Shown here: positions 1 to 7,057 of the stretch, piece by piece
How positions within the stretch are numbered: position 1 is the stretch's first letter
Layout: every line of letters begins with the position of its first letter
Assembly: GCA_934087515.1 (NCBI GenBank)
Contig: CAKOIY010000013.1
Span: 1-17,672, forward strand
DNA from: an uncultured Bacilli bacterium
GTDB taxonomy: Bacteria; Bacillota_I; Bacilli_A; RF39; UBA660
Length of the DNA stretch: 17,672 nt
Reading direction: 5' to 3'
Made by a program: the position numbers and the translations under genes
Notes under the pieces: model-generated
What the model was told of the DNA's origin: nothing
The model's database searches: none
What the model saw: only the letters and a program-made list of their open reading frames with translations

Positions 1-2310
1 CTAGAAATAAATGGTACAGAATATGGTCCAATGTCCTTAGAAAAAGTAAAGAATATAATAGATAGCGATATAATCTATAAAAAAGAAATGATAAACTTTA
101 AGATGAGAATATGGCTAGATAAAACAAAAGAAAAAGATATAGAAAAACTGGAAGATTATAAAGCCTTCTTAAAATTAAAGATCGAAGCAACACAAAGACC
201 AGAAAGTATGGATTCTGGAGCAACTAAAATATTTAATTATACAGGAAAGCCAGAGGAATATACAGTACCAAGAGATGGTTATTATTACATAGAAATGGCT
301 GGTGGAGCTGGACATGCACCAGATAGTAACCCTAATTATGCTGGAGGTTCAAAAACAAGCGGCTATATAAAGCTACAAGCTGGAGAAAAATTATACTTTT
401 ACGTAGGAGGTAAAGCAAAACAACAAAAACAAGAAATATTTAATGGTGGAGGCGGAGGAGGATACTCTAATGCTGGATATACAATATCTTCTTCGATATC
501 AGGAGACACAGGTTCTTATGGTTATACAGGTGGTGGTGCAACAGACGTAAGACTAACAAGTGGTTCTTGGGATAACACTAAATCTTTAATCTCTAGAATA
601 ATGGTAGCAGGAGCCGGAGGAAGCGCTTCATCATCAGCAATATACAACAATAGTGGAGAAAATAGCGAATCAAGTGGGTTAGTAGGAAATAGTGGTGGTT
701 ACTACTCAGGACATGGAGATAAAAGTGCTTATGGAGTAGGAGCAGGCCAAACATTCGGAGGAACCGGAGGAACGAATCTAAATTCCTATGGAACAAACTA
801 TAGTGGAAGCTTTGGAAAAGGTGGAACCTCAAACTCATACTCAAGTGGTGTTGGGTCATCTGGAGGAGGTGGAGGCTACTATGGAGGCGGAGCAGGTGCC
901 GGAACTGGTGGAGGTGGAACAGGCCACGGAGCAGGAGGAGGGTCCTCTTACATATCAGGACTAGCAGGAGTAAACTCAGTAAAAGAAATGACAACAATTA
1001 CACATACAAACCAAACACTTCATTACAGTGGTAAATACTTTATTGGTAGCGAAGTAATAGCAGGTGCAAATTATGATGATGGATATGCAAAAATCACATT
1101 TGTTGACACAAAACCTAAAAAAAGATCCTCAAAAGTAAATAATGTAAGATATATAAAAAATTGTGTAAATAATGATTCAAGCAATAGTGTTAATAACTGG
1201 ACAGAAATCGAGGCTATAAAAGATGGATTAAATGTAGCAAAAGATAAATCAGGAAAAATCTATTCATCAAGTGGTAGTGTAGTAGAATCACTCGGAACAA
1301 ATTATGCCTATTATTATGCAACAGACGGAATAATCGATAATGTTGAAGGTTCAATTGGCTATACAACCGGAACAACACATACTGGTTCACAATGCTTCAT
1401 AGTAGATTTAGGTCAAACATACGACTTAGATGAATTAGCAGTATGGCACTATGCTAAAGATACCAGAGTTTATTTTAATGATTATACATTTGTCTCAGCC
1501 GATAATAAAGAATGGAATTTGGTAATAAACGAAACAAAATCAGAAGATTATAACGGAAGAAGATACAATCCTTACAGAGAAACATATAATGGCTATATAC
1601 AAGATGACTTAAGACTTTGGTACGATGGATACGCAAATACCGGAACAGCACGAGCAAATCCCAATTACACATGGAAAGATTTAAGTGGTTATAACTATAA
1701 CGGAACAATTTCCAGTGGTGCTTGGTATTATAAATATTTAGCTTTACCTCAAGAAACAGTAACCTCAAATGTAGCCTTATCAACTATGCTTCCAGCAGCC
1801 TCAGATAGAACACTTTCAATAACTTTAAAAATACATGAAGTACCATATACAGACACAACAAATGGTAATACCGGAGTATTTCTAGGAGCAGCCTATTATA
1901 ACGGAATGGGAATTGTTTGGAACAAAGCAGCAAAAGAAACCGGAAAAATATTTTCAACAGCAGGTTTCACAAGGACCTCAGAAATAACCTCAGCCGGAGG
2001 AGAAAACCTAACGTATCCTACAAAAATACTAAATTTAACCTACGTAAACGATTCAAGTAATAAAAAAGTATACTATTACATAGATGGAGTAAAAGTAGGA
2101 GAAGCTCCCTCCATAACAGGCTCTTATACCTATGCTTCAAATATGGGAAATGTTGGAATAAATAAAGATCAAAAATCCGGAGGCAATGGCTTACCAAGCA
2201 AAGCAACAATAGATGTCTATAGTGCTAGAATATATAATCAAGCCTTAACTCCAGAAAAAATACTACACAACTATCACTACGACAAACAAAGATTTGCAAT
2301 AAAAGACTAA
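1..2310 (+). CDS. Large surface protein, 5'-truncated: glycine-rich, discoidin-like and LamG-like domains
   Basis: The frame is open from base 1 (it reads LEINGTEYGP before the first ATG at 31). That ATG has no ribosome-binding site, so the gene very probably begins outside the window. The first ~60 residues (FKMRIWLDKTKEKD...) resemble the end of a TasA/camelysin-like or pilin-like ectodomain; this is a weak inference. Residues ~60-360 (counted from base 31) are a glycine-rich module with GGGATDVRL and SRIMVAGAGG, as in the Gly_rich family known from ALK/LTK receptors. Residues ~370-520 look like an F5/8 type C (discoidin) domain (NNWTEIEAI, ATDGI, CFIVDLGQTYDLDELAVW). Residues ~527-750 look like a LamG/concanavalin-type lectin domain (LRLWYDGY, TWKDLSGYNYNGT, YSARIYNQALT). 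All three modules suggest adhesion or glycan binding. No C-terminal LPXTG motif or membrane segment is visible, so anchoring, if any, lies in the missing N-terminus. It ends at TAA just before a terminator and converges with the murE-like gene. Confidence 0.8.
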   Translation, partial: LEINGTEYGPMSLEKVKNIIDSDIIYKKEMINFKMRIWLDKTKEKDIEKLEDYKAFLKLKIEATQRPESMDSGATKIFNYTGKPEEYTVPRDGYYYIEMAGGAGHAPDSNPNYAGGSKTSGYIKLQAGEKLYFYVGGKAKQQKQEIFNGGGGGGYSNAGYTISSSISGDTGSYGYTGGGATDVRLTSGSWDNTKSLISRIMVAGAGGSASSSAIYNNSGENSESSGLVGNSGGYYSGHGDKSAYGVGAGQTFGGTGGTNLNSYGTNYSGSFGKGGTSNSYSSGVGSSGGGGGYYGGGAGAGTGGGGTGHGAGGGSSYISGLAGVNSVKEMTTITHTNQTLHYSGKYFIGSEVIAGANYDDGYAKITFVDTKPKKRSSKVNNVRYIKNCVNNDSSNSVNNWTEIEAIKDGLNVAKDKSGKIYSSSGSVVESLGTNYAYYYATDGIIDNVEGSIGYTTGTTHTGSQCFIVDLGQTYDLDELAVWHYAKDTRVYFNDYTFVSADNKEWNLVINETKSEDYNGRRYNPYRETYNGYIQDDLRLWYDGYANTGTARANPNYTWKDLSGYNYNGTISSGAWYYKYLALPQETVTSNVALSTMLPAASDRTLSITLKIHEVPYTDTTNGNTGVFLGAAYYNGMGIVWNKAAKETGKIFSTAGFTRTSEITSAGGENLTYPTKILNLTYVNDSSNKKVYYYIDGVKVGEAPSITGSYTYASNMGNVGINKDQKSGGNGLPSKATIDVYSARIYNQALTPEKILHNYHYDKQRFAIKD

Positions 2311-2312
2311 CA

Positions 2313-2350
2313 AAAAAAATACATTTAACAAACACTAAATGTATTTTTTT
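2313..2350. terminator. Bidirectional terminator between surface protein and murE-like gene
   Basis: A perfect 15-bp inverted repeat (AAAAAAATACATTTA at 2313-2327 against 2336-2350) has an 8-base loop and A/T tracts on both sides, so it can terminate transcription in either direction. Its right arm contains the stop and last codons of the minus-strand murE-like gene. Confidence 0.8.
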
Positions 2351-3693
2351 ATTACTTTAAGATCACTATAACTCTTATACTTATTTCTAATAGCCATATA
2401 ATTATCAGTACCCTTACCAAGTATTAAAACCAAATCATTCTTCTTAGCATTATTAATAGCATATCTTATAGCTCTTTTTCTATTAACTATTGATATATAA
2501 TTCTTAATCTTAACACCTTTTACCATATCTTCTATAATATTCTTAACTTTTTCATATCTAGGATCATCCATAGTAAATATAACCTTATCTGATAGCTCAG
2601 TAGCAATTTTCCCAATACTTTCTCTCTTTTCCTTATCCCTTCCACCAGCACATCCTAAAACAGTAATAATTCTTTCAGACTTAACCTTATTAGCAAAACT
2701 TAAAATCTCCTCAGTAGCATTAATAGTATGAGCATAATCAAGTATCACCTTAGCACCATTCTTACACTTAAAAACATTAAGTCTTCCACTAATAGGTTTA
2801 ATATCCTTAACAAACTCTATTATTTCACAAATATCAATACCAAAAGAACAACAACAAGCAATAGCTAAAGTCAAATTATAAACATTAAATTTTCCAAGCA
2901 AAGGACTCTCAACATTATATATTTTATCCTTATATCTAAGTTCAAATAAAGTTTTATCATCAAAAAGGCTAATATTCTTAATCATATAATCTGCTTTCTT
3001 ATTAACTCCATACGTAATAGTATTCTTATCTAAATCTTTTATATATTCAAACGAAACATCATCAATATTAACAATAGCAACTCCATCATTACTTAAATTA
3101 GAAAAAAGTTTTAACTTAGATTTCAAATAATTATCAAAACTACCATGAATATTAAAATGATCTCCCGTAACATTAGTAATTAAAGCTCTCTTAACACATA
3201 AATTCTTACATCTATTATGAAGTAATCCCTCACTAGAAGCCTCCATAACTAATTTCTTAACACTATTCTTTCTAAGTATATCAGCATATTTCAAAATAAT
3301 ATCAATAGCAGGGGTAGTATTCTTCGTCTTAAACTTCTTATCTTTATAAATAAACCCATTAGTACCCAAATAAGCAGTATCTTCATAATTATCAAGTAAT
3401 TGCTTTATTATCATAGCAGTCGTAGTCTTACCATCTGTACCCGTAACAGCAATTAAATTAATATCATCAAAAGGTTTACTATAATAATAATTATAAATAT
3501 CAAACAAAGTATCATTAGTATTATTAACTTTTATCAAAGGAATCTTAATATTTCTATTTATATCCTTATCTATAATAATAGCATTTGCTTTCTTAATATC
3601 TTTTATATACTTATGTCTATCTTCAAACTCATCATGAATACAGACAAATATATCATTCTTTTTAACATACTTAGAATTAGTTTTTATCTTCAT
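2335..3693 (-). CDS. murE: Mur ligase, MurE type (UDP-MurNAc-tripeptide synthetase)
   Basis: An ATP-dependent cytoplasmic ligase that adds the third amino acid of the peptidoglycan stem peptide to UDP-MurNAc-L-Ala-D-Glu. The Mur ligase signature is complete: P-loop TGTDGKTT (residues 84-91), MEASSEGL (150-157), TNVTGDHFNIHG (173-184), a lysine-rich segment KSKLKLF (191-197) where MurE carries its carbamylated lysine, GRL (303-305), DYAHT (319-323), GCAGGRDKEKR (347-357) and GKGTD (426-430). At 452 residues it is slightly short for MurE, with a reduced N-terminal domain. The amino-acid-selecting motif reads DDPR (376-379). DNPR is the meso-diaminopimelate motif, so the added residue is uncertain. 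The start is one base after the stop of the small upstream ORF, with no ribosome-binding site of its own, so translation is probably coupled. A MurT-like or other paralogous Mur ligase is less likely. Confidence 0.87.
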   Translation of the reverse strand: MKIKTNSKYVKKNDIFVCIHDEFEDRHKYIKDIKKANAIIIDKDINRNIKIPLIKVNNTNDTLFDIYNYYYSKPFDDINLIAVTGTDGKTTTAMIIKQLLDNYEDTAYLGTNGFIYKDKKFKTKNTTPAIDIILKYADILRKNSVKKLVMEASSEGLLHNRCKNLCVKRALITNVTGDHFNIHGSFDNYLKSKLKLFSNLSNDGVAIVNIDDVSFEYIKDLDKNTITYGVNKKADYMIKNISLFDDKTLFELRYKDKIYNVESPLLGKFNVYNLTLAIACCCSFGIDICEIIEFVKDIKPISGRLNVFKCKNGAKVILDYAHTINATEEILSFANKVKSERIITVLGCAGGRDKEKRESIGKIATELSDKVIFTMDDPRYEKVKNIIEDMVKGVKIKNYISIVNRKRAIRYAINNAKKNDLVLILGKGTDNYMAIRNKYKSYSDLKVIKKYI

Positions 3694-3694
3694 A

Positions 3695-3904
3695 TTACAT
3701 CATATTCATACTAGTTTGATAATCATAATTACTCTTAGGTAACTTCATTTCTTCTAAAGCTTTAACCTTTTGTTCTAAAACACTTATTCTTTGCTCAAGT
3801 TCACTTATCTTATCATAATTTTGATTCATAAATGGATTATTAAAATTAGCATCTGGTGTAAAATAATTTTGACTCATAAAACCATAAGGCATTTGATTAG
3901 GCAT
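3695..3904 (-). CDS. Small coiled-coil protein upstream of murE-like gene
   Basis: A 69-residue protein with no recognised family. Residues 1-30 are rich in Asn, Phe, Pro, Met and Tyr (MPNQMPYGFMSQNYF). Residues ~31-55 form a short amphipathic, coiled-coil-like helix with leucine/isoleucine heptad spacing (ISELEQRISVLEQKVKALEEM), followed by a polar tail ending SMNMM. It has a very strong ribosome-binding site (GGAGGAGG, ~6 bases before the ATG) and its stop lies one base before the murE-like ATG (TAATATG). Strong initiation and tight coupling argue that it is a real gene and may set MurE output. The function is unknown; oligomerisation through the helix is inference. Confidence 0.7.
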   Translation of the reverse strand: MPNQMPYGFMSQNYFTPDANFNNPFMNQNYDKISELEQRISVLEQKVKALEEMKLPKSNYDYQTSMNMM

Positions 3905-3927
3905 ATTTCCTCCTCCTTTTTCACTTT

Positions 3928-3956
3928 ATTGTATGCTTTTTTTATTTATTTTGTTA
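3928..3956 (-). promoter_or_regulatory. Possible minus-strand promoter for the coiled-coil/murE pair
   Basis: On the minus strand, TACAAT (plus 3928-3933) is a 5/6 match to the -10 consensus. A poor -35 (TAACAA, plus 3951-3956) sits 17 bp upstream. It would place transcription start a few bases before the GGAGGAGG site. The weak -35 makes this tentative. Confidence 0.3.
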
Positions 3957-3973
3957 CCCTGCTATAGTATAAT
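3945..3973 (+). promoter_or_regulatory. Promoter for trmB with very short leader
   Basis: A consensus -10 TATAAT lies at 3968-3973, with a weak -35 (TTTATT, 3945-3950) 17 bp upstream. Expected transcription start is near 3980, immediately before the AGGTGA ribosome-binding site (3981-3986), leaving a leader of about 12 bases. Confidence 0.5.
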
Positions 3974-3991
3974 ATAACTTAGGTGATTTTA

Positions 3992-4639
3992 ATGCGTATA
4001 AGAAATATCAAAAACAAAGAACAAATTCTTTTAAATAGTAACTATGTTCTAAAAAAATATCCACAAAAAGGAAAATGGAATACTTTATTCAAAAACACAA
4101 ACCCTATATGTATCGAAATAGGAACTGGGAAATGTTCTTTTATATATGAAATGGCAAAACAAAACCCTAATATCAACTACATAGGGGTAGAAAAAATAGA
4201 TACAGTCCTAGCCCTAGGAGTAAAAGAACTAGAACAAAACCAAAAATTAAAAAATCTATTCCTTATAAATTATGACGCTTCCAAAATAGATGAAATATTT
4301 CAAAACGAAATAGATAGAATCTATCTAAACTTTTCTGATCCATGGCCAAAAGCAAGACATGAAAAAAGACGATTAACAAACTTTAGATTTTTAGAAAAGT
4401 ATGATATAATAACATCAGGTGATAGTAATATAACTTTAAAAACTGACAACCAAAGATTATTTGAATACTCAATAATTTCATTGTCAGAATTTGGTTATAA
4501 AATTAGCGATATATCACTAGACTTACACAAAAGAGTAGATTATAATAATGTTATGACAGAATATGAGAAGAAATTTTCTCAAAAAGGCTGTAAAATTTAT
4601 ATGTTAAACGCAAGTAAAAACTTTAAAAACAAAAAATGA
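3992..4639 (+). CDS. trmB: tRNA (guanine-N7-)-methyltransferase TrmB
   Basis: An S-adenosylmethionine-dependent enzyme that makes 7-methylguanosine at position 46 of tRNA variable loops. The 215-residue protein has the usual family length. It shows the typical MRxR start, the SAM-binding motif EIGTGK (42-47; Cys follows where Gly is usual), the strongly conserved LNFSDPWPK (112-120) and HEKRR (123-127), TDN (151-153) and TEYE (189-192). The start at ATG 3992 is preferred over the in-frame GTG at 3983, because that GTG is part of the AGGTGA ribosome-binding site and the family begins MRxR. The gene stands alone, divergent from the murE pair. Its last bases precede the promoter of the next operon. 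Confidence 0.95.
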   Translation: MRIRNIKNKEQILLNSNYVLKKYPQKGKWNTLFKNTNPICIEIGTGKCSFIYEMAKQNPNINYIGVEKIDTVLALGVKELEQNQKLKNLFLINYDASKIDEIFQNEIDRIYLNFSDPWPKARHEKRRLTNFRFLEKYDIITSGDSNITLKTDNQRLFEYSIISLSEFGYKISDISLDLHKRVDYNNVMTEYEKKFSQKGCKIYMLNASKNFKNKK

Positions 4640-4650
4640 TTTGTTATAAT
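4622..4650 (+). promoter_or_regulatory. Extended -10 promoter for the lipoprotein operon
   Basis: TGTTATAAT (4642-4650) is a perfect extended -10. The -35 (TTTAAA, 4622-4627) is weak and lies inside the end of trmB. Expected transcription start (~4657) falls at or within the AGAGGTG ribosome-binding site, so the leader would be nearly absent. Confidence 0.5.
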
Positions 4651-4663
4651 AGAAGAGGTGAAT

Positions 4664-5317
4664 ATGAAAAAATACATATTAGTGATTGTAGCATTGTTTC
4701 TTCTTACAGGATGTACTAACATAGATAACCTAAGTTACAATAAAGTAATTAATCAGTCATTACAAGAACAAAAGGTAAAAACAAACACTTATCTAGAGGG
4801 ATATAAACTATACTTGCCATTACACATGACCCTAATCGGAGACTTAAATGGTAATGATATTCTATATTCCTATGGAGATAAGTATTACCTATATGTAGAT
4901 TTAATCAGTTATTACAACAAAAAAGAAAATAAATACATAATAGACAAAAATAATTACAAATACAGCAAAGAATTCACATACAAAGACTTAAATGGTTACG
5001 TACTAGTTAGTAAATCTAAAGGTGGTTACCTAGTACAAGTAATGTACAACTATGCAAAAATAGAAGTTATAACTACCGATGTAAAAAGAGCAGTCGCTGA
5101 CAGTTTAATTGTTTTAAAAAATATAAGATATAATTATAAGATAATTGATAGTATGATAGGATCCAATACCCTTGTCTATGACTCCGAACAATTCACATTA
5201 CTAGGACCTAAAAAAAGTACTGACAATTTCTTACAATATGTTGAAGAATATGGGGTTTACGATGAAAAAGATTCTAACAATGATGAAGATGTCATTGACA
5301 TAGAATCATCAGATTAA
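4664..5317 (+). CDS. Lipoprotein of unknown function
   Basis: A 217-residue protein with a textbook lipoprotein signal: MKK, a hydrophobic core (YILVIVALF) and lipobox LLTGC with the acylated cysteine at residue 17. It should be anchored on the outer face of the membrane. The mature part is rich in Tyr, Lys and Asn, with a likely mixed beta fold. It ends in an acidic tail (KDSNNDEDVIDIESSD). I do not recognise the family. ATG 4664 is chosen over the GTG at 4658, which is part of the AGAGGTG ribosome-binding site. It is the first gene of a four-gene operon with 11-12 base gaps, together with two YtxG/YtxH-like envelope proteins and a charged low-complexity protein, which points to an envelope role. 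Confidence 0.8.
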   Translation: MKKYILVIVALFLLTGCTNIDNLSYNKVINQSLQEQKVKTNTYLEGYKLYLPLHMTLIGDLNGNDILYSYGDKYYLYVDLISYYNKKENKYIIDKNNYKYSKEFTYKDLNGYVLVSKSKGGYLVQVMYNYAKIEVITTDVKRAVADSLIVLKNIRYNYKIIDSMIGSNTLVYDSEQFTLLGPKKSTDNFLQYVEEYGVYDEKDSNNDEDVIDIESSD

Positions 5318-5329
5318 AGAGGTGTAAAT

Positions 5330-6307
5330 ATGAAACTATTGGATAAAATAAAAAATGCAATTTTTGAAGATGATGAATTTGAGGAATTAGAAAAAACTGA
5401 AGAAGAAATAAAAAAAGAAGAAAGACAATTTACTGAAGAAGTAGTAAAAAAAATAGATATAGAAAAAACAATTCCCAAAAAAATAGAACTTCCAAAAGAA
5501 GAAAAAATAGCAAAACCAGAACGAAAAGAAGAAACAGAATTAAGAGAAACACCTAGACCAATGAGAAGGGAACAACATCGTAGAACTCCTGTAATATTTA
5601 ACGAAGAAGACTTTGTAATGGAAGAAAAAAGAATGGCTCCAAAACCAGAACCAAAAAAGAAAGAAGAACCAAAAAAACCACTATATGGAGGTTATAAAGA
5701 TGAAAAACCAAAAGAAAAATTCAAACCATCACCAGTAATTTCCCCAGTATATGGTTTTGTTGGAGTAAGTCCAATTCTAGAAAAACCACGTAACGATGAA
5801 GTATCATCATTTAACGAAATGTTTGCCAAAGAAAAAGAAAAAAAACCTGAAGTAACATTAGATACAGTTAGACAAAAAGCCTTTGGTATAGAAAAAGATC
5901 ACGAAGAAGATGATGACCTAGGACTATTATATGATATGAAAACAGATGATAAACCAGCAATATCAAAAATAACCCTAGGAGATGCCGAAGAATATTTTGA
6001 TGATTTAGGACTTGAATACAATGTAGATTACAAAGATAGTGCTAAAGAAAAAAAAACAACTAGAAGCACAAAAAATGAAGAACTTAGTAAAGAAGTAGAT
6101 AACCAAATAAAAGTTCAAAAAGAATTAGAATCAACAAGAGAACTAGAAATAACAAAAGAACAAATCAAACCAAAAACAGCAAAAGATATTAAAAAAACAA
6201 CAAAAATAACTGAAACAGATTTAGCACCAAAAACAAAACAAGAAGAAGAACCAGACGAAAAAAATCTTTATGATCTAATTGATATGATGTATGAAAATAA
6301 AGAGTAA
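5330..6307 (+). CDS. Charged, mostly disordered protein of unknown function
   Basis: 325 residues, dominated by Lys, Glu, Asp, Pro and Thr, with no signal peptide or membrane segment, so probably cytoplasmic or membrane-associated through partners. It opens with a short amphipathic helix (MKLLDKIKNAIF) that could bind membrane or protein. Acidic/basic low-complexity sequence follows, with a proline-lysine segment around 100-125. Three short ordered islands stand out: FKPSPVISPVYGFVG (~131-145), DTVRQKAFGIEK (~178-190) and a C-terminal helix NLYDLIDMMYENKE (312-325). These look like linear interaction motifs separated by flexible linkers, as in scaffold or cell-division adaptor proteins; that role is inference. 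The ribosome-binding site is AGAGGTG. It sits between the lipoprotein and the DUF948 gene, 11-12 bases from each. Confidence 0.75.
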   Translation: MKLLDKIKNAIFEDDEFEELEKTEEEIKKEERQFTEEVVKKIDIEKTIPKKIELPKEEKIAKPERKEETELRETPRPMRREQHRRTPVIFNEEDFVMEEKRMAPKPEPKKKEEPKKPLYGGYKDEKPKEKFKPSPVISPVYGFVGVSPILEKPRNDEVSSFNEMFAKEKEKKPEVTLDTVRQKAFGIEKDHEEDDDLGLLYDMKTDDKPAISKITLGDAEEYFDDLGLEYNVDYKDSAKEKKTTRSTKNEELSKEVDNQIKVQKELESTRELEITKEQIKPKTAKDIKKTTKITETDLAPKTKQEEEPDEKNLYDLIDMMYENKE

Positions 6308-6318
6308 GGAGGATAAAA

Positions 6319-6582
6319 ATGGAAGCAAACAGTGTATTTTTAACAATATTATTAGTTTTATGTTCAGTACTAGTAGTATTTTTGATAATTGGAAGCATAA
6401 AATTACTATATACTGTTGATAAAATGAATATGATACTAGAAGACGTAGAAAAAAAGTTAAAGAGTGTTAATGGTGTCTTTCAAGCAATAGATACAGTAAC
6501 AGATAGTATAACTACAATAAGTGAAACTATTGTAGGAAAAACACTTTTAATGATAGAAAAAATATTTAAAAGAAGAAAATAG
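6319..6582 (+). CDS. DUF948/YtxG-like membrane protein
   Basis: An 87-residue protein with one N-terminal transmembrane helix (residues ~7-30, FLTILLVLCSVLVVFLIIGS). A heptad-rich cytoplasmic or peripheral helix follows (TVDKMNMILEDVEKKLKSVN), then a repeated Thr/Ser/Ile segment and a basic tail (FKRRK). Size, layout and position directly before a YtxH-like gene match the DUF948 (YtxG) family; in B. subtilis ytxG and ytxH form one stress-related operon. The ribosome-binding site AAGGAGG is strong. The molecular function of the family is unknown; the coiled-coil region suggests self-association or contact with YtxH. Confidence 0.75.
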   Translation: MEANSVFLTILLVLCSVLVVFLIIGSIKLLYTVDKMNMILEDVEKKLKSVNGVFQAIDTVTDSITTISETIVGKTLLMIEKIFKRRK

Positions 6583-6594
6583 GGAGGTAATAAT

Positions 6595-7017
6595 ATGAAA
6601 AAAAATAATTTAGGAACATTGCTAGCAGGAGCAGCAATCGGAGCAGGTCTAGGACTTCTATTTGCTCCAAAAAAAGGTAGTGAAACCAGAAAACTTTTAG
6701 GAGAAAAAATAGATGAGCTATGCAAAAAAGTAAAAGACATAGACTACGAAGATGTTAGAATTCAAATAGAAGACAAAATAGCAGAAATAAAAGAAGAAAT
6801 AGCAGATTTAGATAAAGAAAAAGCACTAGAAATTGCTAAAGCAAAAAGTGAAAATATCAAAAAGAAAATAGATGAATTAGCAAAATTAGCCAAAGCAAAA
6901 GCAACTCCAGTAGTAGAACAAGCAGTAGAAGACCTAAGAAAAACTGCTATCAAAGCAACAAAAGAAATAACAAAAAAACTAGAAAATAAAGCTCCTAAAA
7001 AGAAAACTACAAAATAA
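6595..7017 (+). CDS. ytxH: YtxH-like protein
   Basis: A 140-residue protein with the YtxH hallmark: a short glycine/alanine-rich hydrophobic segment (LAGAAIGAGLGLLFAPKKG, 8-26) ending in the APKKGSETR motif. A long Lys/Glu/Ala-rich helix follows, probably a coiled coil, to a very basic C-terminus (KAPKKKTTK). The family is membrane-associated, linked in Bacillus to general stress (SigB/SigH) and of unknown mechanism. The ribosome-binding site is GGGAGGT. It is the last gene of the operon, followed directly by a bidirectional terminator. Confidence 0.82.
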   Translation: MKKNNLGTLLAGAAIGAGLGLLFAPKKGSETRKLLGEKIDELCKKVKDIDYEDVRIQIEDKIAEIKEEIADLDKEKALEIAKAKSENIKKKIDELAKLAKAKATPVVEQAVEDLRKTAIKATKEITKKLENKAPKKKTTK

Positions 7018-7023
7018 AGAAAT

Positions 7024-7057
7024 AAAAAGTATAAGAAATCAAAATCTTATACTTTTT
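7024..7057. terminator. Bidirectional terminator, copy 1 of a repeated stem
   Basis: A perfect 13-bp stem AAAAAGTATAAGA (7024-7036) pairs with TCTTATACTTTTT (7045-7057) around an 8-base loop. It serves both the ytxH operon and the convergent HTH gene; the right arm supplies that gene's TAA stop. The same stem sequence recurs at 10487-10522. Confidence 0.82.

Noticed and set aside
430..960. Tandem DNA repeats in the GGA/GGT-rich stretch
   Set aside because: The repetition is at the level of glycine codons; units vary in length and sequence, so it is a low-complexity coding region rather than a tandem repeat array.
593..997. Long antisense open frame opposite the glycine-rich region
   Set aside because: It is Leu/His/Ser-rich, a product of reading Gly/Ala/Ser codons backwards, with no ribosome-binding site. 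Similar antisense frames (for example 12105-12359, 14883-15167, 15660-15980) were dismissed for the same reason.
6189..6740. Minus-strand open frames opposite the disordered protein and YtxG/YtxH genes
   Set aside because: They lie wholly inside well-supported plus-strand genes with strong ribosome-binding sites, and their Phe/Leu-rich composition is the mirror of Lys/Glu codons.
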